A stretch of 64,000 bases of DNA from Paragyromitra xinjiangensis (taxonomy: Eukaryota > Ascomycota > Pezizomycetes > Pezizales > Discinaceae): the NCBI GenBank assembly GCA_038503065.1, contig JBCAMK010000015.1, positions 992,001-1,056,000 of the forward strand. Direction: 5' to 3'. A program made the translations under genes and the position numbers. Shown piece by piece: positions 29,831-41,470 of the stretch. Positions within the stretch are counted from its first letter, which is position 1; every line of letters starts with the position of its first letter. The notes beneath the pieces are model-generated. The model saw nothing but the letters and a program-made list of their open reading frames with translations, was not told the origin of the DNA and made no database searches.

Positions 29831-32437
29831 TTTGCTCTTCCATACACTTGATCAATCTGCAGCTTGACAAAGTTCATAAGCATCGGTAAAGGGATATCAA
29901 CCTTTCCGAAATATCACCACCTAACTATCACATATGATATAATTATGGGTTGAATTTGCTTGAATACCTAGCAGGTTCTCTAGCCTCGGTCGCTGCTAAC
30001 TAATATAACTGACTACTCTGGTACATCGACTCAGCACAATGAAATTGATGATATGTGTTCTGCTTTCACTGAAGTCCTTTCTTATATAATTGGAATGCAT
30101 GGACAAAACATGTTGCGGATAATAAGGACGTTAGGAGTGGATGTCTTTTAGCCAAAAACTAAAGTCGGATGCGATATATGGTATAAACTATCATAACAAC
30201 TATCGGGACTCACTCGATTGAAGCATGATCATAATAAAAAGAAATGTCATAAATGCGCATTGACGAAATTAAGCCTCGAGCGGTATACAAGGTTTGAGGT
30301 GAATGAGAATAGGTTGGGAGGGTGAATTCCTTGCTTATCTCACTCCAGACGTGTGGTTACTAGTAGGTAATATTTGAGCAATCCACTTGGCCAATGCAGC
30401 AGAGCCGAATATGAAACGATTAAGTATTAAATGGAGGATCAGGGTCTTAGCACTATTTGCTTGCTTCGCCGCCACTGAATTTCTGCTTTGTTTCTAAGTT
30501 ACTGCAAACTATATGTAACGGGGTCGTTGTAGCGTTTTGGTGTGGCTACATGTACTTCTGGCTGCTAGTTGCGTACCTACCATGTATCCGCCGCGTAACG
30601 GCAAGTCTAGTTATATTTTTCCATGGCCAGCAGGTATATCTCCTAGGATCTACCACGATATGCTGGCGCACCTCGCCCTGAAGATCGAGATCGGCGAAAC
30701 ATGGGAGAGCGGCAATAATTTGAGAGTCGATGCTGTATAAATTGCTTATACTCGTGATGCAATCGGGTATTCAGTGATACAGGGATTCGAACCAATCAAG
30801 ATATGGGGCGAATATGGCGAGAAGCGGCATCGACGGTTCGAAAACTCCCATAAATGGCTCGATCAACGAAGTGGCGGTGCTATACATCACCGCCTCAAGT
30901 CTTGCTCGCCTGGTGGGACGTCCCCCTTCATTAGAATCCCTGTATCATTGAATACCCGATGGTATCACGAGTAATAGCCCATGGTACATACACTACACCC
31001 CTAGGCTTCGCCGGTGGGCCAAAGGCTCAACGAAGGGGTATGGCAAGGAATTTTGTTGGATTTTGCCAAGCTCGACTTTGACAACTCTGATTTGGCGGGA
31101 GGTATCTGAGGTTTGTATTGGTCTATATCGCAATTAAAAGCCGCCTGAGCGACTAACGTAAAAGGGAAGGTGACTTTTTTGCTGTATGTACGTGGGACTA
31201 TAGAAAGTGATGCAGATTTTGACCTAAGCACCACCAAAAACCCTATTTTGTCGCAGCACAGGTTTCGACGATAGGCTTAATCAACCATCATGTAAGGCGA
31301 GGTTCTTAATATTTCTTTTTAGGATATGCACATTGAGTGCAAGGTGGCATAAGATATAAGGGGCATCGGATCTTAGTCACAAAGCATCGGGGTATATAAT
31401 AATCAATAGTCGTTATTCCATTTTCCTTATCAGGTTTGAGGGTTTCACAATTCAGTGAATCTTGTCAGATCTTATTGTACCTATTAGTAATGTGATGTAG
31501 AGAATCAAGATTTCTGCTTGAAATGTGCATCGCCTTCCGTCATCTCACATACAGAAGATTCTGAGAGGAGTTTTGTGCACCTGATACCAACCGATCATGC
31601 ATGTTTATCTGGGTGATTTGTGAAACAGTCTATTGCAGCAACATCAGAAAGACGAATCAATAAATAGAGATAATGATAGTTATCATGTATATGGACTTTG
31701 GTGGTTGTTTAGTATTTTGAGAATTTAAGAATACCTTACAGGTCCTTCCCCTCATCCAAACGTGATTTATTTCCCTAAGTTTTTCGCATCTCCAAGTACA
31801 TGTAACAGCTTTCATTTGCGTGGTTTCACCTCGCGGCTGCGATAAAGGCTCGATAGGGCGGCTCCGGACAAATACCCAGACGAAAGAGTTACAATCTCCC
31901 CAACAACCATTACTTGAATCATCATTAATTCCTAGGTCAAGTTGTCAAGTCTTTGCTGTGTTTTGCATTTTTCCTAGTTCAGAATTTAATTAAATGCTCA
32001 CTACATGGGGTACATACCAGTATGATTGTGCGAGTGATAGAATATGACCATGTCTAAACTTTGAGGTGGCTAGAGCCTTCTAAACGCGGCTGTAGCATTG
32101 ACGATGGGCTTTGGACTAAATAGAAATAGTTTATGGCCAAGGCATCGAGGTGGGAGATTTATGTTTATAGGGTTAACCCTAGAACCCGAGACGACAGTGG
32201 CGGTTTATAACGTATGGACCATTGCACAGAAAAGAATGAAATATCGGGGCTCCATTTTCAAAGAGTAGACTCGGGGATGAATACAAATCAATCGAATCTT
32301 CTGGAAATGAGACTTGGACTGAGTTTGGTCACCGGATTCCAAGTTTCAGTTTACGCTTGTTATTGAGGGTTAGAGGCACTAAAGTATGTATTTGAAGACC
32401 AATAATCAACCCGTTCGGGAGTGTATAGTTATGTTTA
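29831..32437. other. Gene-poor stretch
   Basis: No supported gene over about 2.6 kb. A 52-codon frame from ATG about 30581 (MYPPRNGKSSYIFPWPAGIS...) has coding-like composition but no partner exons I can place, so it may be a gene relic. Nothing else recognised. Confidence 0.35.
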
Positions 32438-33079
32438 TCAACGCTTCGATCTCTTGTCTAAATGCCCGCCATTTGGCTTGTTATAACAGCCCAAGTCTTC
32501 GCACTTCGCCCCATAGTCCTTCCACTCCTTCCACCAGGTCCCCTCCGCATCTGCATCCCCTTCCTCTAGCTGTTTATCAAAGTGCTGACCCTCCCAACAG
32601 TATTTTGATGCGAACTCCTCAGGTGGTGGGTGACAGTTCTCATCATACTCCGCATATCCATCAACGATCAACCCACAACAGTACCATACTTTTGTGTCGT
32701 AATTGTTCGTTCCCTCTTCTTCCTCTAGATCGCCAAAATGCTTGACCTTGCAGTCATTTTTCGTAGCAGTTTTATCGAAAAGCTTGTGACAGTACACGCA
32801 ATGTGCGAGGTTGTTTGAAGAACCATAGGACTGTGCTTCTGATAAGGAAAGTGAATCTTTAGCTTGCGTAAGCAGCATTGAGATAAGAATAGGTTTTGGC
32901 AACGTAGCCAAGTGCGCATAGAGCGAGTCTCTATCGGGAAATTGAGACATGAGGGAGGGAAGTGATGGAACAGGTACATCTTGCGGTCCCTGTACTGTAT
33001 CGGAACGGGAGCGTTTGTTAGGGGCATGAAGCCCCTGTGGGAGAACAGATGGTGATGAGAGGAGGTCACTCACGTTCAT
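32438..33079 (-). CDS. Hypothetical cysteine-rich protein
   Basis: A single-exon frame of 213 aa. The N-terminal half is Ser/Pro/Leu-rich (LPSLMSQFPDRDSLYAHLAT). The C-terminal half has a Cys/His-rich part: HCVYCHKLFDK, DCKVKHFG, KVWYCCGLIVDGY, ENCHPP, KYCWEGQHFD and KCEDLGCYNKPNGG. This spacing suggests metal binding. I do not recognise the family. The coherent composition and proper ATG support a gene at the start of the gene-rich half. Confidence 0.6.
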   Translation of the reverse strand: MNVSDLLSSPSVLPQGLHAPNKRSRSDTVQGPQDVPVPSLPSLMSQFPDRDSLYAHLATLPKPILISMLLTQAKDSLSLSEAQSYGSSNNLAHCVYCHKLFDKTATKNDCKVKHFGDLEEEEGTNNYDTKVWYCCGLIVDGYAEYDENCHPPPEEFASKYCWEGQHFDKQLEEGDADAEGTWWKEWKDYGAKCEDLGCYNKPNGGHLDKRSKR

Positions 33080-33690
33080 TTTGTGAATTTTTGCGATGCG
33101 ATTGGATTGCCTCTCGTTCGCGTACGTTCTGAGGTCGTTGCATGAATCTGTAGTGATTAGGGCTCAGGGCTTGAAGCAAGGATGGCTGTTCTAGGACATC
33201 CGGTTTACCCTATTATTGAGGTTTGTTATACACGAGTTCACAACGTCAATTTTTTTTTAAGTATGATATCTAGGCATACTTCTGAAAGTTGAACTGGAAG
33301 GAAATGACACCTAGGCAGTTTGGCAACAACAGCTACGCGAATTTTAGATACAATGGATGGGTTTATACTTACTAATTATCCATTGATTGAATGGCCTCAT
33401 CAATCGGGCGCAATATACCTAAGAAAGTATGCAGCAGTCGGCTTATTAATAAGGAATCGTCTTACCAACATCGAAAAGATAGAATTTGCATTATCGGGAA
33501 CTGACTGAAGTAAAGGATAGGGCTGGCAAATAGATTGCTGGTAGGGATAACATGAGCCACCTATAAATTAATATAAGAAAGCAAGATAACAAGCAAGCTC
33601 GTTCATTTTTTCCTTTGAGGAACGAAAACTGAAGGATAACGACCTAAGAAACCCAAAAGCTCTTGTGGAAGCATTGAAATTAGATGAGAG
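33080..33690. other. Intergenic, no feature seen
   Basis: Nothing supported. A 62-codon ORF at 33320 has no recognisable features. Confidence 0.4.
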
Positions 33691-34764
33691 CTAAAGCCCG
33701 AAGATATACCAGCCAGCCGACAGCCCTCCGATTGCGTAAAGTGCCCTTCTCTGACTGCTGTCCAATTGCTGTGGGCCTTCATCCTTTGCCCCTTTCTGAT
33801 CCCCTTTTTCCTCTTGCTTCACTCCTAAATTTGCATGCCGCGTAGTTGAAAACACATCTTCCATCATATCCTTCACTACCTCCACAGGAAATCTCGCCAA
33901 GAGATACAACAGCGAATCTTCCCTAGGCATAACTTCGTGAACCCCACTAGCAATGTTTCCTATAGCATCCTTCCCTAGTTCCTTCATCTCGTTGTGTTCC
34001 TTTGTGTATTGTTCTTCTGTCTTATGAGCCTTGGCCTCGACAGAAATGTCTTCAAGAACGCCGGCTAACACATCTCCTGCTACTTCGACAGCATCGTTTG
34101 CATCAGGAAGAACAGTGGTTACTACATGTTTTGTTGGAGGTGCAACCACTGGGACATTTTCGTGGCGATGGTAGCGGGCGAATTCGTTGTCGGGAGCAAT
34201 TGGCTGGTTGATCGTAGCGAAAGGATTAATTAGTTATCTAAGACCTAGCATTCGTAGGGGATGATGTGAAAGCATAAAAGGGCACGTACTACGCGGATTG
34301 GCTTTTCTGACTCCCCCGCAGTTTCCATCTCTATAGGCTTTGGGATTTCGGGGACTTCACCGACAGGTGCATGTACTTGTCGATTTCTATGCTGCTGGCT
34401 GGAGGTTGACAAACCTCTGGAGCGGAAAATACATGTATCATCGCTGGCCAATCTCTCCACAAGCTGCAGTTTAGGATCGAGGAATCAGCATCCAGAGGCA
34501 CATGACGTCATTTGTAGAACTTCTCACCTGTGACTTCTTCCCCTTGGTTTTTAGATTACGGGCCGCCAATTGTTCTTTTAGCTCACTGAGAGCATATCCA
34601 GAGTACTGGGCATGAAGCGATTCGGTGGTCAGGAGTGATGACGAGTTTGATCCTGCTGAGGAGGAGATCGCAGCAGTGAAAACGGGTGTGAGAGCAGGGA
34701 GGAAGACGCGAAGCCTCGGTGCGGCGGAGAGGAGTCGCCCTCCGCGTGCCAATTTCAGCATCAT
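33691..34764 (-). CDS. AIM34: Mitochondrial SAP-domain protein, AIM34-like
   Basis: Exons 34764-34528, 34463-34290 and 34203-33691 (introns 64 and 86 nt; donors GTGAGA and GTACGT; the last acceptor CAACCAG after branch ACTAAT) give 307 aa. The N-terminus is Arg/Ala/Leu-rich without acids (MMLKLARGGRLLSAAPRLRV), typical of a mitochondrial presequence. Residues about 55-88 (YALSELKEQLAARNLKTKGK...QLVERLASDD) are a SAP helix-extension-helix domain, normally a nucleic-acid-binding fold. The C-terminus ends with a predicted membrane helix (ALYAIGGLSAGWYIFGL). This layout is that of fungal AIM34, whose molecular role is unknown. The SAP call is strong; the orthology is likely but less certain. Confidence 0.7.
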
Positions 34765-35790
34765 GTTTGGTATGTTCTTTTATTCTGGTTGGTTGAGGTA
34801 TGTAGTTAACTCTTCAGCAACTACGGTGGCTGAGTTTCGGAAACAAGAAATTTTCTAGCTTTAAGGTGTTTTGCTTTAACCTGCCAAGTGCTTTGGTCAT
34901 GACCATCCACACTTTAATACTGGATCCTGATATCATTGCTGATCAAAAGAGCATATCTGCCAAAAAAACTCGGTACACCTGCTATTTTGGTAAGAATCTT
35001 GATTCACCTGCAGCTCACCGCCCAATTCCGGTTTGATTATTTGTTCTCTGGAGGTAAGGGAGACGATTTAAGGGTGTCCCGACCATCTGGTTAAAGTTTT
35101 TTGACATCCGCTTAGTGGCTTGGCATATATGCACGGTGCCCCCACAAATTGTTCCAGCCATGGTTCCGCGAGTCCTTCAACCCTTTGCCCAAGGTGATTT
35201 ATTTCCCTATAGTACCTCTAGAAATTTGTGGTTTAAAGCGCTTTGGTTTACACTGGCTTTTTACTGTGGTTGCGGCTGATTCTGCGTCGGCGGGCGAAGA
35301 CAGCGGATGCTTCACTTCCAGCTAGAATTTCTGAGGGATAATTATAAGACTACTAATTACAAGTATCTAGAGCTGTGTTTTTCTACCAAGAATCGAAGAT
35401 TTGCTATTTCGTATCTTTCCAGACCAAAAACAATAGGGCTTTTCGCGCACCCCAGCAGTGGCATCATAAACTCTCACCCGCCCGATTTAAAAACTCGGGT
35501 AGAATTCGATCCTAAAACTATGACGGACACAGGCATCAAAACATTTATTTCTACGTAAGATAGGTGGCATATCATACATCAACTCGCTACCCACTCTACA
35601 CAATCCAACTTTCCCTCACCTCCCTTCTCCCATCCGCCTACCCGAAAAGATCCCGTATAATCCCAGCACAGGCTCTTGGTTAGTTCTCTGTAACTTCCCT
35701 CTCCCATGACGAATGCTTTATTTTGTTAAGCGTGCTAAAACGCGTCTTTTCTATTAGGGCCTCCGTCCAAAAGCGATACCGCTAAGTCAT
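34765..35790. other. Intergenic; leader of the 35791 gene
   Basis: No gene supported. A candidate 5'-UTR intron (GTTAGTTCTC...CTATTAG, about 35679-35756) precedes the small gene at 35791. Confidence 0.4.
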
Positions 35791-36207
35791 ATGGCCGATG
35801 CAGACAACCCACAACCTTCTTCGAGCACGGCCCAAGAGTGCCCAACATCTAATCGTAAGACTGAAGATAAATCTCCAAGTCCTAAAAACTCTCCGAAATC
35901 AACTCTCCTAACACCATCAACTACTCCATCGCCACCATCTCCCAGACAGCTTTCGCCTGAGCAGCGACAGCAACTAGAGTCTATATTCAACAAAATTCAA
36001 TCAAGACCTAGCTGGCAAAAGTTAGATCAGTTTTTCCCCCGAGAACATGGCAGCTGGAGTAAACTCCCCGATTCTGTTTGCGATGACATTCACAACATGA
36101 TAATCTGCCCTGGTGATTACGGTGACGATCTCTCTTCGCCGGAGAAAGTCAATGCTGCTATCGACTTGTTGTTCCTGAGACACCAAGGATCGAAGGCTAA
36201 GCGGTAG
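35791..36207 (+). CDS. Hypothetical small protein
   Basis: A single-exon frame of 138 aa. Residues 1-50 are a disordered Ser/Pro/Thr-rich segment. About residues 52-130 form a helical, possibly folded part (LSPEQRQQLESIFNKIQSRP, LDQFFPREHGSW, NAAIDLLFLRHQGSKAKR). Codon use and composition are gene-like. No family recognised. Confidence 0.5.
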   Translation: MADADNPQPSSSTAQECPTSNRKTEDKSPSPKNSPKSTLLTPSTTPSPPSPRQLSPEQRQQLESIFNKIQSRPSWQKLDQFFPREHGSWSKLPDSVCDDIHNMIICPGDYGDDLSSPEKVNAAIDLLFLRHQGSKAKR

Positions 36208-37618
36208 TCGCCTGAGTGCTCGCTACTGATAAACTCTCTGTCGGTGAGAGAGGAAATGGTTTAGTCGTGGTGTGGGCTAGGTTTCTTTGGGTATAGATCT
36301 ATGTTTGAACATCTCTTGTATCTGAAATGATACTGGATGAAAGATCCTGTTTTTGGTTATTTTCTTGTTAGTTCTTTCTCTCAATATTTCCTTTGCTGAA
36401 TTTAGATCTTACCTTCAATTACTAGAGGGGTTTTTTTTGGTATGCTTGTTCTTTACTCAGTGTTGGCACTGTTGTGCCTGGAAGAAATCGTGAGACAACA
36501 GGTTTCCGCACATCTCTATTGCAATTTCCAATAGGTTGAGACCAGCAATTTCTAAGCCCTAGATAGCATAGCGGAATTCAGTTCATATCAGGGGAGTGAA
36601 ACCTCCTAGACACTCAATCCGTGGTAATTATCTTGTAAAATTAGTTTGCTTTCTGAAACAACTAGGATTTCCGTTTGGATTATATTAGAGAGTACTATGC
36701 GCATCCAATGGATCTATACCGTTATACCTTAGTTACCAGTGTAACAAGCCCGTATGAGTGACACATGTCTCACGTTCGGCTCAGGCGAGGAAATCTGCTC
36801 CGCTTGTATGGGTCAAGGCCATGGACTGTTCGGTGATCTGCTTCGTGGCCATGGGAGAGCTTTCTAGTCGCGTCCACGAGTGGAGCAAAGATTGATAGCC
36901 GAATCGAATAAACTTTTCCAACTGAAAGGACCTATATAAGGCTCAATGAACTGTAGAAGTTGATTCGATCCATGAGGATATATAGGACTGGGTGGAGTAT
37001 CGCCTGACTTGATTCATCCAGGGAAATTCCCATCTATAATAGCAGTGAAGTTTCTCGGTCCCTGTAACAGTAAACACATCTTTCCTGTACATATTAATAG
37101 GATTTCTCTCTGTTGGATCGTCGTATTGAATGGTGATGGTCCCATAGGAAGAAATGGCATAGGGTCGTTCGAGCGGGGTTAGTCCTCGATCCAAATTTTA
37201 GGTGAATCTAAACCATCCTAAGTCTTAAAAATAAATTCGGCAACAAGTAGATCTTAGTACTATACTTGATGTATACAGGTGATGAGCTCTCGAAGGTACT
37301 GTGTATCCGGCCAAGGTATTCTTGATACCAGATTTTTTTGGATTGAAACACCTGGGTTAACTACATGTATCATTGAACACTCTAGAAACACACCAGATAT
37401 AGTCGACCCTCTCATTGTCTTATCAACAAGAAAGTCAAGAACCAGATAACTCTCCACACAGCAAAGTCACGGTAAATCACTCGGTCGCATGTTACACCAG
37501 AAGTCTTAGCACTCACCGAAACTCTAGAATGTTTCAGAGCCTCAAATCAAACAACTTCCCCCAAACCCACAAATGACTCCCCCACTATCCACCCCACTAC
37601 AACACCCACACAACCACA
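36208..37618. other. Intergenic, upstream of RPC37
   Basis: No gene supported in 1.4 kb. The last 60 bp before the RPC37 start are C/A-rich (CCACCCCACTACAACACCCA), likely its 5' leader. Confidence 0.4.
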
Positions 37619-38856
37619 ATGCCCCCCAAGGCCACCGGTAAAGGTAAAGCCCCAGCCAAACCTCCCGTCCCCGCTCCCCCCCCACAAGAAAACCCCCTCT
37701 TCCTCTCCTCCACCCTCGACGACCTCTCCTCTAGTTCCTCCTCTGATGAACTTGACGAGCCCCCACGCACCGAGATCGCCACCCCCGATCTTACCGGTAC
37801 AGCCTTACAACTAGAAAATGACGGACTCCCAATTAATGTGAGCGATGACTCCTCTCCTACCTCCTCGGACGACGATTCCTCAGGGCCCCAAGGCGTGGAC
37901 TTGGACTTGGACGATGATGACCCTGTCGTTTGCTCGTATGATATCCATATCACGGCGTCGCAGGCGCCGGATCTATACATCTTCCAGTACCCGGTACGCT
38001 CAAAAAATAAGCCGTACACGAAAGCTGAGAACGCATGTCCGCTCGAAGCGCGATTGAAACCGAAGTCAGGGCTGATAGAAGTGGACGTACCTATGAATGT
38101 GCACGTGAATTACGATGAAGAGAAGGGCAGGATATGGGGTGATGTGCTTAGGAAAGCAGCAAAAGAGGCTGGAAAGACGTTGGGTGGGGCGGCTGGTGGG
38201 GCGGCGGTGGGGAATAAAAGGAGAAAAGTTACGAGGGGGGAGGATGAAGATGAAGATGAGGAGGAAGTGGATGTGATGACTATGGGATTCGAGGATGCGG
38301 TCAAGGCAGGGAGGGTACTTAATAAACAAACACTGGGGAGTAAGATGCAGCCAGATAATACAAAGTATATGGTGGGAATTTTCAAGGACGGTATGTCGGT
38401 GCTTTGGAGTTCACGCCCTCTAAATGTACAATTTTACTAATATTACCTCTAGATCGTCTCCACTTGACCCCCATATCTTCCACCCTTCAACTCCGCCCTC
38501 AATTCCACCACGTCGATACCGCTCTCGAAGCCGAGCGCGCAGCGACTAAAGCCCTGCGTGAAGCTAGTGCCCCCCCGAAACCCCAAGAAGCCCGCGCTGT
38601 TCACCTTTCCGTCAAGAATGCCGACGACCCATCGTCACAACTCAGCAGCACAATGAAAGCGCTTCGTGTAGCCGAGGAAGAGGAATGGACAAAACTGCAT
38701 TGGATAGACCAAGACACTGATGATGCATGGGAGATCTACGAGGGGAGCTGTCTGAAAGAAGGGGATGGGGGAGTGCTCAGGAGTGTCACAGGGAAGAAGG
38801 AGTATATGGAATGGCTAGCGACAGGGAAGCCAACGATTAAAAAGGAAAGTGTATAA
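37619..38856 (+). CDS. RPC37: RNA polymerase III subunit Rpc37 (RPC5)
   Basis: Exons 37619-38390 and 38453-38856 (62-nt intron GTATGT...TTACTAAT...CTCTAG) give 391 aa. An acidic/serine-rich N-terminal region (DDLSSSSSSDELDEPP) precedes the conserved Rpc5/Sin-like region: DDDDPVVCSYDIHITASQ, LYIFQYPVR, ARLKPKSGLIEVDVPMNVHV, NYDEEKGRIWG, then after the intron DRLHLTPISSTLQLRPQFHH. Rpc37 pairs with Rpc53 as the TFIIF-like subcomplex of Pol III, acting in the nucleus in tRNA/5S transcription, termination and reinitiation. The family identification rests on the IPVR-like strand and the ARLKP...VDVP signature that I remember for POLR3E/Rpc37. The acidic tracts are partly repeat-derived (GAGGATGAAGATGAAG). 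Confidence 0.8.
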
Positions 38857-38898
38857 GGTGTCCCGGGAAGACTGTTCAATGTAGGACTATTGTAAATA

Positions 38899-39357
38899 CA
38901 GTAAAACCTATCATAATTCCAGCCTATCATATTTCCATACCTATCATATTTCCAGCCAGCAGCTACCGCAAACTTCGTTCTATGGGAAAAACCTGTCTTA
39001 TTTCCATCCCTATCATAATTCCATTTCCAGCAGATTCCCAGCATATAAATTTGCTAATTTCCAGAGTCACCCGGATAATGAGAAGATTTTTGTAGATATT
39101 TTCAACTTTTTCCACTTGGAAACACATCTCAACATGACCATCCATATCCCCTGTGAAGGCAGCCTCTTTTAGAATGGTTGTTGGTGTGCAATAGTGGTTC
39201 TTGTAGCCTGCTCCTTATGGATATCTTGCTGCCAAGATCCTGGGTTAGGGTTATTGAGGCTCTAAGCGCCGCCAAGAAACCTATCGAAGTTCCATACCTA
39301 TCATAATTCCAGCCAAACTCCAGGAACAGCCAACTGGAATTATGATAGGTTTTACTG
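38899..39357. mobile_element. MITE with 24-bp inverted ends and TA target duplication (pogo/Tc1-type)
   Basis: The left end CAGTAAAACCTATCATAATT(CCAG) at 38899 is matched by its perfect reverse complement ending at 39357. TA flanks both sides (38897-38898, 39358-39359). Subterminal copies of CCTATCATAATTCC occur several times inside. No coding capacity (459 bp). CAGT...ACTG ends with TA duplication are characteristic of pogo/Fot1-like Tc1/mariner elements, so it is probably mobilised by such a transposase. It sits in the RPC37-NOC4 3'-3' spacer. Confidence 0.85.
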
Positions 39358-39440
39358 TATGTAAACCAGACCCTCATGGCCACGTCTTTTGACCAGATAA
39401 AATAATACAAAAGCTGAAACAATTGATATCTACATTATTT

Positions 39441-41274
39441 CTACTCGAAACTCCACAGCGACAACAGCGTATTCTCTTGCTCGGGCGCCAACACTTCATT
39501 TTTTGCCAACCCCGCCTCAACTTTAAAGAATATCTTCTTCGGAATATCAAACTCCACCACCGGAGGTTTCTTAATATTCTTCTGGATCTCAGCATCAAAC
39601 ATCTATTTATCCACATTAGTGTCCGCTATCGCCGCCGATCAGCCATAAGGAGATATGGGAACTCACACTGGCGTAGCTGTGATCCAAAAAATCCTCTAGA
39701 CCATATTTTTCCTTCGTGAACTGCTCCCCAATAATCCTACACAACGTTGCAACATTCGGCTGCCAATGCGTCATTCCCATCTCCACCTCCCACAATGAGC
39801 TATCGATCGCTCCTGTCTTCATCGGATCCGTCTCCTTCTCATCAAAACAATCCTCGAGTCCTTTTCTCCAGCGCTCTCTATCCTCAACGCCCCCCTCACG
39901 GTGTACCATGAATGTGCAGCTAGGATGCTTCTTGAGTAAGTTGTATATGAAGGGCACGATCACAACTACCGCACTCGGGGGTGCGGAAAGGGAGAGTCGA
40001 GCAAGCTTCTTAATAAAAGAGGCTATCAGAGCGGCGGGCAAATGTGTACTCGCCAAAAACGTATCCAACAACCGGAAGAACCTGCTCCGGTACCTCATGT
40101 GCAGCACATCCCTTGTCAGTAGCGCATAGAGCGCCGGATAGAAATTCGGATAGTCCAGGTTCTTGGTCGATATAAGGTAAAACAGGCCATTGAGCGCCAA
40201 TAGTGAGATGGTCCCGCCAGTGGCATATGCATCCACAAGGAAATCCATAAGTAGTTGAGGCCGTGGGAAAGTGGGGACAATACGGTTTGACATAGTCAGG
40301 AGAAGGGACTTGGTGTTTTCCCTTGAGAGAGGGAGGCGCAGGAGGGATAGCCAGGCTTCTTGCAACGCTTTTCGGTGGGAAGACTTTTGGAGGATAGCAG
40401 GTTGCTTGTCTTTGGGCTTTTTGGAGGAGGAAGGGGTGACATAGTGGGCTGAAAGGAGGGGAGTTTCGGAAGTGGGTGGGGAGTTAAGGGAGAGAATCAA
40501 GGAGAGGGCAGCGGAAGTAAAGTGAGGGAGTGTGGAAGAATTGGAGACAGCTTCGGAAGTGAGATTGGGTATAGCAATGTAGAAGGCGTATCTGATGTCG
40601 TCAAATTCGTTCAGGTATTTGGTGATAAACTCCTGCTTGACGCTCTCATCTAAGCTCTCTGCATAGATCAAGGCCTTTACGACTTTGCCGAAAAGTACGT
40701 GAGGAAAGTAGAACTCATCTCCGGCAGGCTTCATGTGGGCTGCATCTTCTTTAATAAGTCGCATGAGCAGTGTCAGGGCGGTAGTCTGAACTGCCGGATC
40801 TTCATAGTCCAGAAGTTTGCAAAGATCATTGATGTAATCCTTGTACCGATCTTTCAACCATGCCACAATTGTAGCCTGAGCTTCGTTGTCTTCCTTCCTT
40901 CTCGAAAGATTCCCTTTCGCCATAAGGCGACAAAAGACACGGCATAGGGAGACCGCGGAGGTTACAGCCAGCTCTAGATTTTCAGACAAATTCTAGAGAT
41001 TAGAGCCACTATTAGTATTAGGTACAGTAAGTGACACTGCAATCTTAAAATAACCCACATGAAGATATTCCAATAATGAAACAATCTTATTATAGTTCTG
41101 CGGCGACTCCGCAATAGCCTCCTCTACCTCCAACACGTCCTCCGCAGACAAAGCACTTGGCTTCGACTTAACAACCTTCTTCACCACATCGTTCCGGGTC
41201 TTTTCTACAGCGCTCGTCCGCTTCCTTTTCTTGGAGATGGCCTTATTAACGCCATTTGTCAATTGCACAGGCAT
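39441..41274 (-). CDS. NOC4: Ribosome biogenesis protein NOC4
   Basis: Exons 41274-41059, 40992-39667 and 39602-39441 (introns 66 and 64 nt, donors GTGGGT and GTGAGT, phase 0) give 567 aa. The C-terminal half carries the CBF/Noc domain: LLALNGLFYLIS, NLDYPNFYPALYALLTRDVL, YRSRFFRLLDTFLASTHLPA, FIKKLARLSLSAPPSAVVVI and VPFIYNLLKKHP. Noc4 pairs with Nop14 and is needed for maturation and export of the small ribosomal subunit in the nucleolus. The N-terminus is basic (KKRKRTSAVEK). Typical family length is about 550 aa. It is divergent from HAS1 with 196 bp between start codons, pointing to joint regulation of two ribosome-assembly genes. The product call is secure; the first donor is non-consensus but the frame supports it. 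Confidence 0.9.
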
Positions 41275-41470
41275 TTTCGTGACGTTGGCGGGGTCGAACG
41301 GTAGAGATGAAGTTGCTTCGTTGAGGCTCTCCAGTAATTTTTTTTTGAGACAAGAGAGAGCTTCGTGTAACCCTAACCCTCAACACCCGGCGGCCGCGAA
41401 AAAAGTTAAGACTCGCGACAACTACAACCACCTGCAGATAAAACACCCCACTATCACTGGTTATTAAAAT
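41275..41470. promoter_or_regulatory. Bidirectional NOC4-HAS1 promoter with telomere-like box
   Basis: 196 bp between two divergent ribosome-biogenesis start codons. TAACCCTAACCCT lies at 41368-41380, about the midpoint, followed by a GC-rich CACCCGGCGGCCGCG. Telomere-like (AACCCTAA) boxes are known promoter elements of translation-related genes in several eukaryotes. A role here is inference. Confidence 0.55.

Noticed and set aside
30774..30960. tRNA suggested by GGGATTCGAACC
   Set aside because: The T-loop-like string on the minus strand has no matching acceptor, D or anticodon arms.
41368..41380. Interstitial telomere
   Set aside because: Only two TAACCC units in a promoter, not an array. 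A promoter box is the simpler reading.
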